DNA from: Halorhabdus utahensis DSM 12940
GTDB taxonomy: Archaea > Halobacteriota > Halobacteria > Halobacteriales > Haloarculaceae
Assembly: GCF_000023945.1 (NCBI RefSeq)
Contig: NC_013158.1
Coordinates: 930,001-994,000 of the forward strand
Length of the DNA stretch: 64,000 bases
Direction of reading: 5' to 3'
Shown here: positions 23,858-33,092 of the stretch, piece after piece
How the letters are laid out: every line of letters begins with the position of its first letter
Position numbering within the stretch: position 1 is the stretch's first letter
The notes under the pieces: generated by a model
Seen by the model: the letters and a program-made list of their open reading frames with translations, nothing else
Database searches by the model: none
Told to the model about the DNA's origin: nothing
Made by a program: the position numbers and the translations under genes

Positions 23858-26314
23858 ATGACAGACACAACAAGCAAACTCCGCGCGCTGTTCCTCGCAG
23901 CGCTGATGGTCTTCAGCGTCTTCGCTGGGACCGTCGCGCTGAGTGGCAGTGTCGCGGCAGCGGAATCAGGAAACACCAGCGGCGTTGACGGCCCGGTGTT
24001 CCAGGGAGAAGAGCTTACAGTTGACTCGGGAACCTATTCGGCCCAAGGTGGCGGCGACGACGTGATCGTCGGGAACGGCGACCTCGTCCAGGTTCGAAGA
24101 GGTATCCTCGGCGACCAGGACTCGACGCAGGAGGCCGTTGCCGAGGTTGAGAGCGGATCGGCCGTATTCTCGGGTAGTCAGATGGATCTCGAGACGGGGT
24201 ACTACTTCCTCCGTGCAAACGGGTCGAACCTTCAGGGTACCCAGTTCGAGATCGTCCAGCAGGACCTCGAGGTATCAAACTGGGGAGGCGTCTATTACGA
24301 TGACGAGGCCGGATTCGACGACAACGGTCTCAACGTCAAGACGGACAACCTCGGCGTCGCCGAGGGATCCTTCAACATTCTCGTCAACTCCACGAGCCTC
24401 GACCAGAGCGAACTGAACACGGTCTTTGGCGGGGCAGCATCGGCCCACGGAGACCACAAGATCCAGCTGACCGTTGACTCGTCGGACAAGTACTTGGGTG
24501 TCAACTTCTCCAGCCTGGACCTCGGCACGTACGACTTCACGGTGGAGTCCCAGACCTCGAATGCCGAGGGCACGTTCAGCATCGAGTACAAGACGGCCGG
24601 AGAAACCACGGCATCCTTCGAGAACAACGTCTTCAGCCAGGAAGTCGGTGACAACGCCGCGTTCACCGTCAACATGGAGAACACCGACACGGCGACGGTC
24701 AACATCACCGACGATTCCGGTGAATACTGGGCCAACCTCACCGTCATGGACAGCACCAACGGCGGCGACGCCGACGACGGTCAGGTCACTGTCCAGATGA
24801 ACACCTTCCTCGCCGGCGGACACGGAAACGCATTCTCGCCGGCAGAGGGTGCAGACACCGTGAACGTTGACTACGAAGAATCCATCGGAGACTTCCGCCT
24901 CGCGACCGGCTCGTACGACCTGACGGTCAACGCCGGTAACGAGGAGCAGGACGTCGCGACGCTCGCGCTGAACCCGCGTGAAACGGTCAGTGCATCGACG
25001 ATCGTCGCGCCGATGAACGACAACTTCGAAGATGTCTCCGAGATCACGAACGGGACCGAGATGTCCCACGTCGCCTTCGGTGACAACCTCGCAGTCGAGG
25101 TCGAGGCATCCGGTGTCTTCGCCTACCTCGGTAGCGCCACCAGCGACGGACTCAACGTCACGTTCAAGCAGGAGAACTTCGACGGCAAGTACGGCAACGC
25201 GCCCGAATTCGACATTAGCGGGGACGACTTCAGCATCGAGCCGGACGCTGCCAACAACCGCTTCTTCGTCGTCGTTGATACGGACGCACAGACTGGCCTT
25301 CCGGACACGCAAGACATCAGTGCCGGGGAGGAGTACTCGGTCACCTTCGAAGTCGACGGCGATAACAACCCGTACGTCGCCAGTGGTGAAACCGAAACCG
25401 TGAGCACGGACATCACGTTCGCCGAGCGGAGTAGCTCCTTCGACCTGGTCGAGTCTCCGTACGATGTCGAGAACGTCGACAGCGCCGAGATCAAGGGTAG
25501 CAGCAACCTTGCGCCCGGCACCACGATCACGGTCCAGGCGCTGAAGTCCGGTGACTTCCTCGAACAGGACACTGACGTCGAAGTCATGGACAACGGCACG
25601 TGGACTGCCCAGTTCGACTTCGGCGACCGCGAGGTTGGCGAAGAGTTCGAACTCTCGCTGAAGCGCGCCGGTAACACGGACGCTGTCGACGCGGTCTTCT
25701 CGGACACGCCCGAATGGGAGACCCAGGAGTCCGCCGAGGCACTCCAGGCCCAGATCGACGAGCTCGAGACGCTCCTCAACAGCACGATGGACGAGCTGAA
25801 CGCGACCGAGAGCATGCTCGAGCAGAAGAACGCCACGATCGAAGAGCTCGAACAGGAGCTCAACGAGACCGGTGGCGCAAGCCAGGAACTCCTCGACCAG
25901 AAGAACGCAACCATCGCGGAGCTCCAGAACCAGACCGAGGAGCTGAACCAGCAGCTCGCGGACGCTGAGAGCCAGCTTCTCAACCAGACGACCACGATCG
26001 CGGACCTCGAGTCCGAAGTCAGCGCGATGAACCTCTCGGCCCGGAAGTGGGAAGCGGAAGCCTCCGACCTCCAGAACCAGACCGAGAGTCTCCAGAGCAT
26101 GCTCGAGGCCAAGAACTCGACGATCTCCGAGCAGGAGTCGACGATCTCCGAGCGAGACTCGACGATCAGTGAGCTCGAATCCGATGTCTCCGATCTCGAG
26201 AGTCAGATCGAAGACGCACAGAGCACGACCGCCAGCGGCCCCGGCTTCACGGCCGTGCTCGCGCTGGTCGCACTGATGGGCGCCGCACTGCTCGCAGTCC
26301 GCCGCCAGCAGTAA
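23858..26314 (+). CDS. S-layer-like surface glycoprotein with coiled coil and PGF-CTERM tail
   Basis: An 818-residue exported protein. Its start TSKLRALFLAALMVFSVFAG matches the haloarchaeal surface-glycoprotein signal peptide. The ectodomain to about residue 620 is beta-rich and acidic with many N-x-S/T sites. Residues about 625-785 are a long coiled coil (LEQKNATIEELEQELNETGG and similar) dotted with more NxT/S sites. The tail SGPGF plus helix plus RRQQ is PGF-CTERM for archaeosortase lipid anchoring. A coiled coil in place of the usual Thr-rich stalk is unusual. The ATG at 23858 is chosen because the signal peptide starts there. Confidence 0.85.
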   Translation: MTDTTSKLRALFLAALMVFSVFAGTVALSGSVAAAESGNTSGVDGPVFQGEELTVDSGTYSAQGGGDDVIVGNGDLVQVRRGILGDQDSTQEAVAEVESGSAVFSGSQMDLETGYYFLRANGSNLQGTQFEIVQQDLEVSNWGGVYYDDEAGFDDNGLNVKTDNLGVAEGSFNILVNSTSLDQSELNTVFGGAASAHGDHKIQLTVDSSDKYLGVNFSSLDLGTYDFTVESQTSNAEGTFSIEYKTAGETTASFENNVFSQEVGDNAAFTVNMENTDTATVNITDDSGEYWANLTVMDSTNGGDADDGQVTVQMNTFLAGGHGNAFSPAEGADTVNVDYEESIGDFRLATGSYDLTVNAGNEEQDVATLALNPRETVSASTIVAPMNDNFEDVSEITNGTEMSHVAFGDNLAVEVEASGVFAYLGSATSDGLNVTFKQENFDGKYGNAPEFDISGDDFSIEPDAANNRFFVVVDTDAQTGLPDTQDISAGEEYSVTFEVDGDNNPYVASGETETVSTDITFAERSSSFDLVESPYDVENVDSAEIKGSSNLAPGTTITVQALKSGDFLEQDTDVEVMDNGTWTAQFDFGDREVGEEFELSLKRAGNTDAVDAVFSDTPEWETQESAEALQAQIDELETLLNSTMDELNATESMLEQKNATIEELEQELNETGGASQELLDQKNATIAELQNQTEELNQQLADAESQLLNQTTTIADLESEVSAMNLSARKWEAEASDLQNQTESLQSMLEAKNSTISEQESTISERDSTISELESDVSDLESQIEDAQSTTASGPGFTAVLALVALMGAALLAVRRQQ

Positions 26315-26337
26315 GACACCCATCCGAATCACGACTG

Positions 26338-26376
26338 ACCGCCGAAAGCGGTTCTGACGCGCGATCTTCATTTTTT
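26338..26376 (+). terminator. Probable terminator of the S-layer gene
   Basis: Hairpin ACCGC-CGAAA-GCGGT (26338-26352) is followed by T6 at 26371-26376, 24 bases or more after the stop codon. Confidence 0.55.
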
Positions 26377-26485
26377 GGTGCGCTACGTCGGACAGCGATA
26401 GCTCCGTCCGCGACACCGATAGGCCAACGGCCGAAACGCCTAATCACCCGGGTGCCGTATCTCGAAGAGAGCGAGATCACTATCG

Positions 26486-27349
26486 ATGAGCGAGGGCGAG
26501 CGTAAACTGATGGACGATCGGGGGCAGTACCTCCAGGCAGCCACGGACGGCAGAGACATCCAGGATGCCGACTGGACGCAGTGCCGAATCGTACTCACGA
26601 CAAAGCGGATCGTCCTCATCGCCGACGAGAAGCAGGTGATTCCACTGACCGACGTCGACGACGTCGGTGGTCGCTTCGACGTCAACCAGAACGCGGCCGG
26701 CGTCGCGAATTACGTCACGCTCCATATCGACGATGACGTCATGCTCCTGCGGGCACCTGAACAGGAGGCTTTCGAGACGGACCTCTACCGGGCGTTTCTC
26801 GATAATACGCTCATCTACGTCCAGCATCCGGCGGTCAAGGGTGGCGTCGTCCAGGGAACGGAATGGCAACGGGCGAAGGTCAAGCTCACAGACGAGGCGA
26901 TCAAACTCGCGGTCGCCGACGGGCAATACGTCACCATCGGCCGGGACGACATCGGTGACGTCGAGACCGACGAACGGACTGTCGACGGGGCCGAACGACG
27001 GATCTTCGAGGTCGAGCACACCGACAGCGAGGACCGGAGCGTCGAGACCCACATCACCGGTGAAGGCCAACAGATCACGATCCTGGAGGCGATTCTGGAA
27101 GAAGGTGTCGAGCGAAACCGCGCGAACCTCGACCTCTCGCCGACCGAACAGCAGATCGTGATGGCGCTCCACACGGGCGTCTCGCCCTTCGATATCCCCG
27201 ATTTCGTCGACGAAGACGTCAGGGAGATCGAGGAGATCTTCGATCGGCTGATCGAACTCGACGTGATCGAAACGATCCGCGAGCGGACCGAAGTCGAGAT
27301 GACCTCCCGAGGGCGACAGGTCGCGAGCGAGGAGATGGGGTCACAGTAA
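26486..27349 (+). CDS. cheF: Taxis protein CheF (paralogue 2)
   Basis: A 287-residue paralogue of the protein encoded at 19.5 kb, sharing the whole architecture. It opens EGERKLMDDRGQYLQAATDG, has DWTQCRIVLTTKRIVLIADE, and ends with LSPTEQQIVMALHTGVSPF and VEMTSRGRQVASEEM. Both copies appear intact. In Halobacterium two CheF proteins also exist, so the pair may divide taxis adaptor roles. It probably has its own promoter after the S-layer terminator. Confidence 0.86.
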   Translation: MSEGERKLMDDRGQYLQAATDGRDIQDADWTQCRIVLTTKRIVLIADEKQVIPLTDVDDVGGRFDVNQNAAGVANYVTLHIDDDVMLLRAPEQEAFETDLYRAFLDNTLIYVQHPAVKGGVVQGTEWQRAKVKLTDEAIKLAVADGQYVTIGRDDIGDVETDERTVDGAERRIFEVEHTDSEDRSVETHITGEGQQITILEAILEEGVERNRANLDLSPTEQQIVMALHTGVSPFDIPDFVDEDVREIEEIFDRLIELDVIETIRERTEVEMTSRGRQVASEEMGSQ

Positions 27350-27446
27350 CGTCACGTGGCCGTCCGATCCGGAGTCGTGGCTGGCAATTCTCGCAGAAAT
27401 TGTGTGAACCCATCAGGTTGAAACCAGGTCCACGCGTCTGTCCGAT

Positions 27447-28640
27447 ATGAGCTGTCAGACAGCCATCGTCCTCGCAGCCGGAGAAGGCACGCGTCTCCGG
27501 CCGCTGACACACAACCGCCCGAAGCCCATGCTCCCCGCGGGAAATACGCCGATTCTGGAGTACGTCCTCGACGCACTCGTCGAGGCTGGTGTCGAGGAAC
27601 TCGTCCTCGTCGTCGGCTACGAGCGCGATCGGGTCCAGAATCACGTCGGGCCGACCTACCGGGGGCGGCCGGTCACGTACGTTGACCAGACGAAACAACT
27701 CGGCACGGGTCACGCACTCCTCCAGGCCCAGGCAGCCGTTGAGGGATCGTTCCTCGTCGTCAACGGCGACACTCTCATCGACCCGACAATCGTCGAGGAC
27801 GTCACCGACCAGTTCGAAGAGAGTGAGCCGCGAGCGACGTTGGCCGTCCTCGACGGTCCCGACCCCACGGATTATGGAGCTGTCCTCGTCGAGGATGGGC
27901 TTGTCACGAATCTGGTCGAGAAACCGGACGCTGGCGAGTATCGCTACATCAACGCTGGCGTCTACGCGTTCGAGCCGTCGATCTTCGAGATGATCGAACG
28001 GACGCCGCGCGAGGCGGGCGAGTTGGCGCTGACCGACACCCTGGCACGGCTGATCGACGATCGCAGCGTCGGCGCAGTCGAGACCGACGGCACGTGGGTC
28101 GACGCAACCTATCCGTGGGATCTGCTCGAACTCGCACGAACGGTCCTCGCGAACGGCCGGCTCGATCCCCCGGAGTCTCGCGACCAGGTCTGGATCGACG
28201 CGAGTGCGTCTGTCCACGAGGCAGCGACGATCCAGCCACCGGCAGTCATCGGTCCGGATAGTGAGGTCGGTGCAGGTGCGGTGATCGGGCCAAACGTCGC
28301 GATCGGTCGGAACGTCACCGTCGGTGCCAACGGGACGATCGCCACAGCCGTCCTCGACGACGACGCACGCGTCGGCCCGGGTTCGACCCTGATCGATGCG
28401 ATCGTCGGCCAGGCCGTCACTCTGGGTCCGAATGCCGTCGTCTCGGGTGGACCGGGCGACGTCCGGATCGGAACGGCGATCTACGAGGACGAGCCACTCG
28501 GCGCACTACTGGCCGACCGGGTGGAGGCAGGGGGCGACGTCAGCTTCGCACCAGGGACACTCGTCGGGCCGAACGCACATCTGGCGACCGGCGTCAGCGT
28601 CGAGGGGTGTGTCACCGAAGGGGCGGAGGTGCGGCGCTGA
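27447..28640 (+). CDS. Bifunctional sugar-1-phosphate nucleotidylyltransferase/acetyltransferase (GlmU-like)
   Basis: A 397-residue two-domain enzyme. The N-terminal nucleotidyltransferase has AIVLAAGEGTRLRPLTHNRP (G-x-G-T-R and Lys of RPKP) and VVNGDTLID. The C-terminal half is a left-handed beta helix (GPDSEVGAGAVIGPNVAIG and similar). It most likely makes UDP-GlcNAc from glucosamine-1-phosphate, as in archaeal Sto0452-type enzymes. The stop overlaps the glmS start (TGATG), which strongly supports that role. Confidence 0.88.
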   Translation: MSCQTAIVLAAGEGTRLRPLTHNRPKPMLPAGNTPILEYVLDALVEAGVEELVLVVGYERDRVQNHVGPTYRGRPVTYVDQTKQLGTGHALLQAQAAVEGSFLVVNGDTLIDPTIVEDVTDQFEESEPRATLAVLDGPDPTDYGAVLVEDGLVTNLVEKPDAGEYRYINAGVYAFEPSIFEMIERTPREAGELALTDTLARLIDDRSVGAVETDGTWVDATYPWDLLELARTVLANGRLDPPESRDQVWIDASASVHEAATIQPPAVIGPDSEVGAGAVIGPNVAIGRNVTVGANGTIATAVLDDDARVGPGSTLIDAIVGQAVTLGPNAVVSGGPGDVRIGTAIYEDEPLGALLADRVEAGGDVSFAPGTLVGPNAHLATGVSVEGCVTEGAEVRR

Positions 28641-30448
28641 TGTGCGGGATTATCGGCTGTGTGGGTCACGACACGGAAACGACCGACGTCCTCGTCGAAG
28701 GTCTCTCGACCCTCGAGTATCGCGGGTACGACTCGGCGGGGGTCGCACTGGCAGACGGCCAGCTAGCGGTCACGAAGCGATCGGGCACGATCGACGAACT
28801 GCGGAAGGCAGTCGACATCGAGCAGCCCGACGGGCCAGTCGGCATCGGCCACACGCGCTGGAGTACCCACGGCCCGCCGACCGACGAGAACGCGCATCCC
28901 CACACCGATTGTACGGGTGACGTCGCCGTCGTCCACAACGGGATCATCGAGAACTATCAGGAACTCAGAGACGAACTCGGCGAGGACCACACCTTCCTGA
29001 GCGAGACCGACACTGAAGTGGTTCCACACCTCATCGAGGAAGCCCTGGAAACCGGTGCCGATCCGGAGACTGCAGTGCGCCAAGCTGTCTCCCGGCTGGA
29101 AGGAAGCTTCGCCGTCGCCGTCGTGATCGCCGGTCTGGAGACCGTCTTTGCCGTTCGAAACGACTCGCCGCTCGTGCTCGGACTCGGCAGCGACGGCGGC
29201 GAGGGGCCGGCAGACGCCTACTATCTCGCGAGTGACGTCCCGGCGTTCCGTGCGTACACTGATCGCGTCGTCTACCTGGACGACGGCGAGTTCGCCCGGA
29301 TCGATCCGGACGGGTGGACAGTCTCGACGATCGCTGGTGAACCCGTCGAGAAGACGGTCGATACCGTCGAGTGGGACCCCGAAGAGACGGGCAAGGCCGG
29401 CTACGATCACTTCATGGCCAAGGAGATCAACGAACAGCCCCGGTCGTTGCGCCAGGGTCTCTCCGAACGGGTCGACGAACTCGCCGGCGAGGTCGATATC
29501 GGCGACCTGGCGTACCTCAACCCGCGCGGGGTTCAACTGGTCGCCTGTGGCACGAGCTATCACGCGGCAGTGTACGGCGCTCAACTGTTCCGGGACGCCG
29601 GCGTCCCGGCACAGGCCTTCCTGGCTCACGAGTACGCGAGCGCGCCACCGCCGGTCGGCGACGATCTGGTGATCGGTGTGACCCAGAGCGGCGAGACGGC
29701 CGATACGCTCTCGGCACTGCGAGCGGCCCGATCGAAGGGCGCAACGACGCTCGCGGTCACCAACGTCGTGGCTTCGACAGCCGCACGGGAGTGCGATCAC
29801 GTCTTCTACATCAAAGCGGGCCCGGAGATCGGCGTCGCCGCGACCAAGACCTTCGCCTCGCAATTGACAGCGCTCAACCTGCTGGCGACCGGAATGGTCC
29901 CGACCAAGGACGATCGCGAGTCGATCGCCGCACTCAGAGATCTGCCCGCCGACGTCCAGGAAGTCCTCGACGAATCGCAGGCCGAAGCGGTCGCCGAAAC
30001 GTATCTCGACAGCGACGCCTACTTCTTCCTGGGTCGAGGACTCCAGTACCCTGTCGCCCTGGAAGGGGCACTCAAGATGAAGGAGATCACGTACAAACAC
30101 GCCGAGGGGTTCGCCGCCGGTGAGTTGAAACACGGTCCGCTCGCGCTCGTGACGGCGAACACCCCGGTGTTCGCGATGGTGACTGGCGACGGCGAGCAGG
30201 CCCGCAAGACCATCGGCAACGTCAAAGAAGTGGAAGCGCGGGACGCGCCGGTCGTCGCCGTGACTGACGGTCAGAGCGACGTCGAACGCTACGCCGATCA
30301 CGTCCTCTCGGTTCCCGAAAGTCCGCCTCGGACGGCCGCGGTCCTGACGAACGTGCAACTCCAACTCGCGGCCTACCACACGGCCGCGAAACTCGGTCGC
30401 CCCATCGACAAGCCCCGGAATCTGGCGAAAAGTGTAACTGTCGAGTGA
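28640..30448 (+). CDS. glmS: Glutamine--fructose-6-phosphate aminotransferase (isomerizing)
   Basis: A 602-residue enzyme making glucosamine-6-phosphate from fructose-6-phosphate and glutamine. Met-Cys2 (MCGIIGCVG) supplies the glutaminase nucleophile, with THGPPTDENAHPH downstream. Two SIS domains follow (VACGTSYHAAVYGAQ and FFLGRGLQYPVALEGALKMKE), and the C-terminal LAKSVTVE is canonical. The start at 28640 is fixed by Cys2 and the overlap with glmU. Together they give UDP-GlcNAc for glycans. Confidence 0.95.
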   Translation: MCGIIGCVGHDTETTDVLVEGLSTLEYRGYDSAGVALADGQLAVTKRSGTIDELRKAVDIEQPDGPVGIGHTRWSTHGPPTDENAHPHTDCTGDVAVVHNGIIENYQELRDELGEDHTFLSETDTEVVPHLIEEALETGADPETAVRQAVSRLEGSFAVAVVIAGLETVFAVRNDSPLVLGLGSDGGEGPADAYYLASDVPAFRAYTDRVVYLDDGEFARIDPDGWTVSTIAGEPVEKTVDTVEWDPEETGKAGYDHFMAKEINEQPRSLRQGLSERVDELAGEVDIGDLAYLNPRGVQLVACGTSYHAAVYGAQLFRDAGVPAQAFLAHEYASAPPPVGDDLVIGVTQSGETADTLSALRAARSKGATTLAVTNVVASTAARECDHVFYIKAGPEIGVAATKTFASQLTALNLLATGMVPTKDDRESIAALRDLPADVQEVLDESQAEAVAETYLDSDAYFFLGRGLQYPVALEGALKMKEITYKHAEGFAAGELKHGPLALVTANTPVFAMVTGDGEQARKTIGNVKEVEARDAPVVAVTDGQSDVERYADHVLSVPESPPRTAAVLTNVQLQLAAYHTAAKLGRPIDKPRNLAKSVTVE

Positions 30449-30457
30449 AATCGGGGT

Positions 30458-30943
30458 TCAACGAGTTCGCTCTCTTGGGTCCGGATCGGCCTTATCACCG
30501 CCATCGGACAGTTCAGGCGGTTCAAACACTGTCTGGAGCACCTGGGCCGTTCGGGAGTTTGCCGCGGTTGTGGTGAGACCACCGGGTCCGTCCCCGGGTG
30601 CGAGTCGCGACCCACGATACCACTGGGAAAGAATCGACCCAAGTGGCTGAACCAGTCGAAGAACGGGGCCGACAGTCACCGTCTCTCGGAGGTCGATCAC
30701 GATCACGTCGGCGTCAGGTTCAGACGTGAGCCAGCGATAGATCGGGGAGTGGCGAAGGAAACGCTGGATCGTTCGGAACAACCTGCACGCGGCCGATGAC
30801 CGCCGACCGGCCCCAAAGAGCATGCCGACGAAGACGACGAACTCGCGTAGCCGTGACCGACTGACAGCCCGTCGAAACGTGGTGCTGTAGTTGTCGACGG
30901 CACCGATCACCTGCGATGACTGAGTCATGGGTCGATCGGTCAT
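30458..30943 (-). CDS. Conserved haloarchaeal protein of unknown function (161 aa)
   Basis: I do not recognise a family. The protein has a basic N-terminal half (FRRAVSRSRLREFVVFVGMLFGAG) and a middle stretch DADVIVIDLRETVTVGPVL, then an acidic tail. One membrane-associated helix is possible. Its ATG overlaps the stop of the DUF4330 gene (ATGA), so the two are coexpressed, next to polysaccharide genes. Confidence 0.7.
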   Translation of the reverse strand: MTDRPMTQSSQVIGAVDNYSTTFRRAVSRSRLREFVVFVGMLFGAGRRSSAACRLFRTIQRFLRHSPIYRWLTSEPDADVIVIDLRETVTVGPVLRLVQPLGSILSQWYRGSRLAPGDGPGGLTTTAANSRTAQVLQTVFEPPELSDGGDKADPDPRERTR

Positions 30944-31425
30944 CCTGGTTCAGATGCAAAGCTCGTGACCGTTCCGTTGACGGAGACACGCCCGAAGTCA
31001 AACGTGACGCTACGGCCGATCTCGAGCGGCTCGTCGTTGAAACGATACGCCGTCACTCCGTCGTCGGGTACCTCACTAACGGAGAGGGTCACCGCCATCG
31101 TCACAGTGCGATTCAACGGATGGTCACGTTCGTGTAACGTCCCGTTGTCGGCTCGAACGGCAACGGTCGTCGGTCTGATCGACTTGTTGTGAACGGCTAC
31201 GACCGAACTGCCGTCAACTGAGCCTTCGGGAATAGCTGCGGCGACGTACGGCTGGACGGGTGGCGTTTGTGCGGAGATGGTTATTTCCCGGGGTTCAGCT
31301 GGAGACTCCTGGCCAACGACCAGGGCCGCGCCGGCGACAACTGTCGAAAGGACGACAAGGACGACCAGCGCGTCGATGACGTTGACAGTGCCGAACAGTC
31401 GACCCTGCTCGTCGATGACATCCAT
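30940..31425 (-). CDS. DUF4330 family membrane-anchored protein
   Basis: A 161-residue protein starting MDVIDEQGRLFGTVNVIDALV, the signature of DUF4330, followed by one transmembrane helix (LVVLSTVVAGAALVVG) and an extracytoplasmic beta domain with N-x-S/T sites. The ATG at 31425 is chosen over an upstream one because the family begins there. DUF4330 proteins sit next to envelope-polysaccharide genes in many genomes. It is divergent from the sugar phosphotransferase gene. Confidence 0.8.
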   Translation of the reverse strand: MDVIDEQGRLFGTVNVIDALVVLVVLSTVVAGAALVVGQESPAEPREITISAQTPPVQPYVAAAIPEGSVDGSSVVAVHNKSIRPTTVAVRADNGTLHERDHPLNRTVTMAVTLSVSEVPDDGVTAYRFNDEPLEIGRSVTFDFGRVSVNGTVTSFASEPG

Positions 31426-31559
31426 CGTAGTAGTAGCGACACGCGGTTGTCGGATAGACTTTTCGCGTCGAAACGAATCCAGGCACGAGGAGTTGTCATG
31501 GGAAAATATATTCCACACGGGCGCAGGATTTATTCGATCCGGTAACGCACACTACGTCG

Positions 31560-32982
31560 ATGGAAACCCACTGGCGGTACCGGATTACGGGCGTGTTCGG
31601 AACCGCCATCATCGCGTTCGTCGGGGTCGTCCTGTCGAACGAGCCACTTATCCGATCGGTTACCGGTCTGGTGCCGGTGTTGTCGACACTGCCGGCCGAT
31701 CGGGCGGTCGGCGGTGAACTCCTCTTCGAGGCCACGACGGCGACGGTCGTGGTGCTCGCGGCGATGGCACCGCTGTACAAACCGCGCCCACGCCGGATCC
31801 TGGACACGTGGATGAAGGCCGTCCGTCGGACGATACTGGCGTTACTTTCGCTTGCGACCATCGGCTACTTCGATTACACCTATCAGCTTCCACGGGCGAC
31901 GTTGCTTGTAACCGGTGGCTTCCTGCTGGTGGCCCTGCCGCTTTGGTTCGTGGCGATCCGGCGTCGACCGGCCGAAACCGGCGAGCGCACGATCATCATT
32001 GGCGACGACGCAGCGCCAATCCGGGAGATCTTGCGCGCCGTGGATCGACGTGTCATCGGCTACGTTTCACCACCATCCGCGTACGTGGGAGACGACCAGC
32101 CACCGGCGGTGCGCGCCCGAAAGACGGACGGTGGAGAAGTGCCGAGCCCTATCGAGACCCTGTCGTATCTCGGGGGGCTCTCACGGCTCGAAGAGATCCT
32201 GCTCGATTACGACATCGACACGGCCATCCTCGCGTTCGACCGACCGGACCGTGCGGAGTTTTTCGGAGCATTAGACACCTGTTATAAGCACGGTGTCGCC
32301 GCGAAGGTACACCGGGATCACGCCGATGTCGTCCTGACCAACGGGGCCGCAGGCAGCGAACTCGTCGACGTCGAACTCGAACCCTGGGACTGGCAAGACC
32401 ATCTGATCAAGCGCGCGTTCGATCTCGCGTTCGCCACAGTGGGATTGATCGTCCTCTCGCCGATGATCGGGCTGATCGCCGTCGCGATCAAACTCGAAGA
32501 TGGGGGCTCAGTTCTCTACAGTCAGGACCGGACGGCCACGTTCGGGGAGACGTTTACCATCTATAAGTTCCGAAGCATGGTGCCTGATGCCGAAAGTGAG
32601 ACCGGCGTGAAACTGAGCGAAGAAGACAGCGGAGGACGCGACCCCCGGGTGACCAGAACGGGCCGGATCATCCGTCAGACACATCTCGACGAGATCCCAC
32701 AGTTGTGGTCAATACTGGTCGGAGACATGAGCGTCGTCGGCCCGCGTCCGGAGCGGCCCACACTGGACGACGATATCGAGAGTACCGTCTCCGAATGGCG
32801 ACGACGGTGGTTCGTGAAGCCCGGATTGACGGGACTCGCCCAGATCAACGATCTGACCGGAACCGAACCCGCACAGAAGTTCCGCTACGACATGACGTAT
32901 ATCCGCAAACAGTCCTTTTGGTTCGACCTGCAGATCGTGGTTCGGCAAATTTGGAAGGTGCTGGGTGACCTCTGTAAGCTAA

Positions 32983-32993
<11 letters not shown>
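31560..32993 (+). CDS. Polyprenyl-phosphate sugar-1-phosphate transferase, 3' end altered by an IS
   Basis: A 477-residue membrane enzyme of the bacterial sugar transferase (WbaP/PglC) family that loads the first sugar onto a lipid carrier. About four N-terminal helices (1-125) and a Rossmann-like middle precede the catalytic domain: KRAFDLAFATVGLIVLSPM (membrane re-entrant part), FRSMVPDAESETG with the catalytic Asp-Glu, and VVGPRPERP. The last residues (CKLTHG) and the stop are encoded in the end of the TnpB element, so the native C-terminus is lost or replaced. Confidence 0.88.
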
Positions 32994-33029
<36 letters not shown>

Positions 33030-33034
33030 GATTT

Positions 33035-33092
33035 GGTTCGAGAGACCTCCGGTCTCTCGTCATCACGAGACGGCTTTGCCGTCTCGAACGAC
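33035..33092 (-). ncRNA. Double hairpin overlapping the tnpB stop, probable omega-RNA segment
   Basis: Hairpins CGAGAGACC-TCC-GGTCTCTCG (33039-33059) and CGAGACGGC-TTT-GCCGTCTCG (33066-33086) flank the tnpB stop codon on the minus strand. TnpB guide RNAs derive from the 3' end of tnpB plus the right end, so these stems probably belong to the guide scaffold. The same double hairpin, with different but compensated stems, is found at 16721-16778. Confidence 0.5.

Noticed and set aside
21125-26416. Antisense open frames over 700 codons opposite the xylanase and S-layer genes
   Set aside because: They lack family motifs and lie wholly opposite strongly supported genes; GC-rich codon bias opens such frames.
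33035-33092. Rho-independent terminator of tnpB
   Set aside because: The hairpins have no following T-run and one lies inside the coding end; a guide-RNA role fits better.
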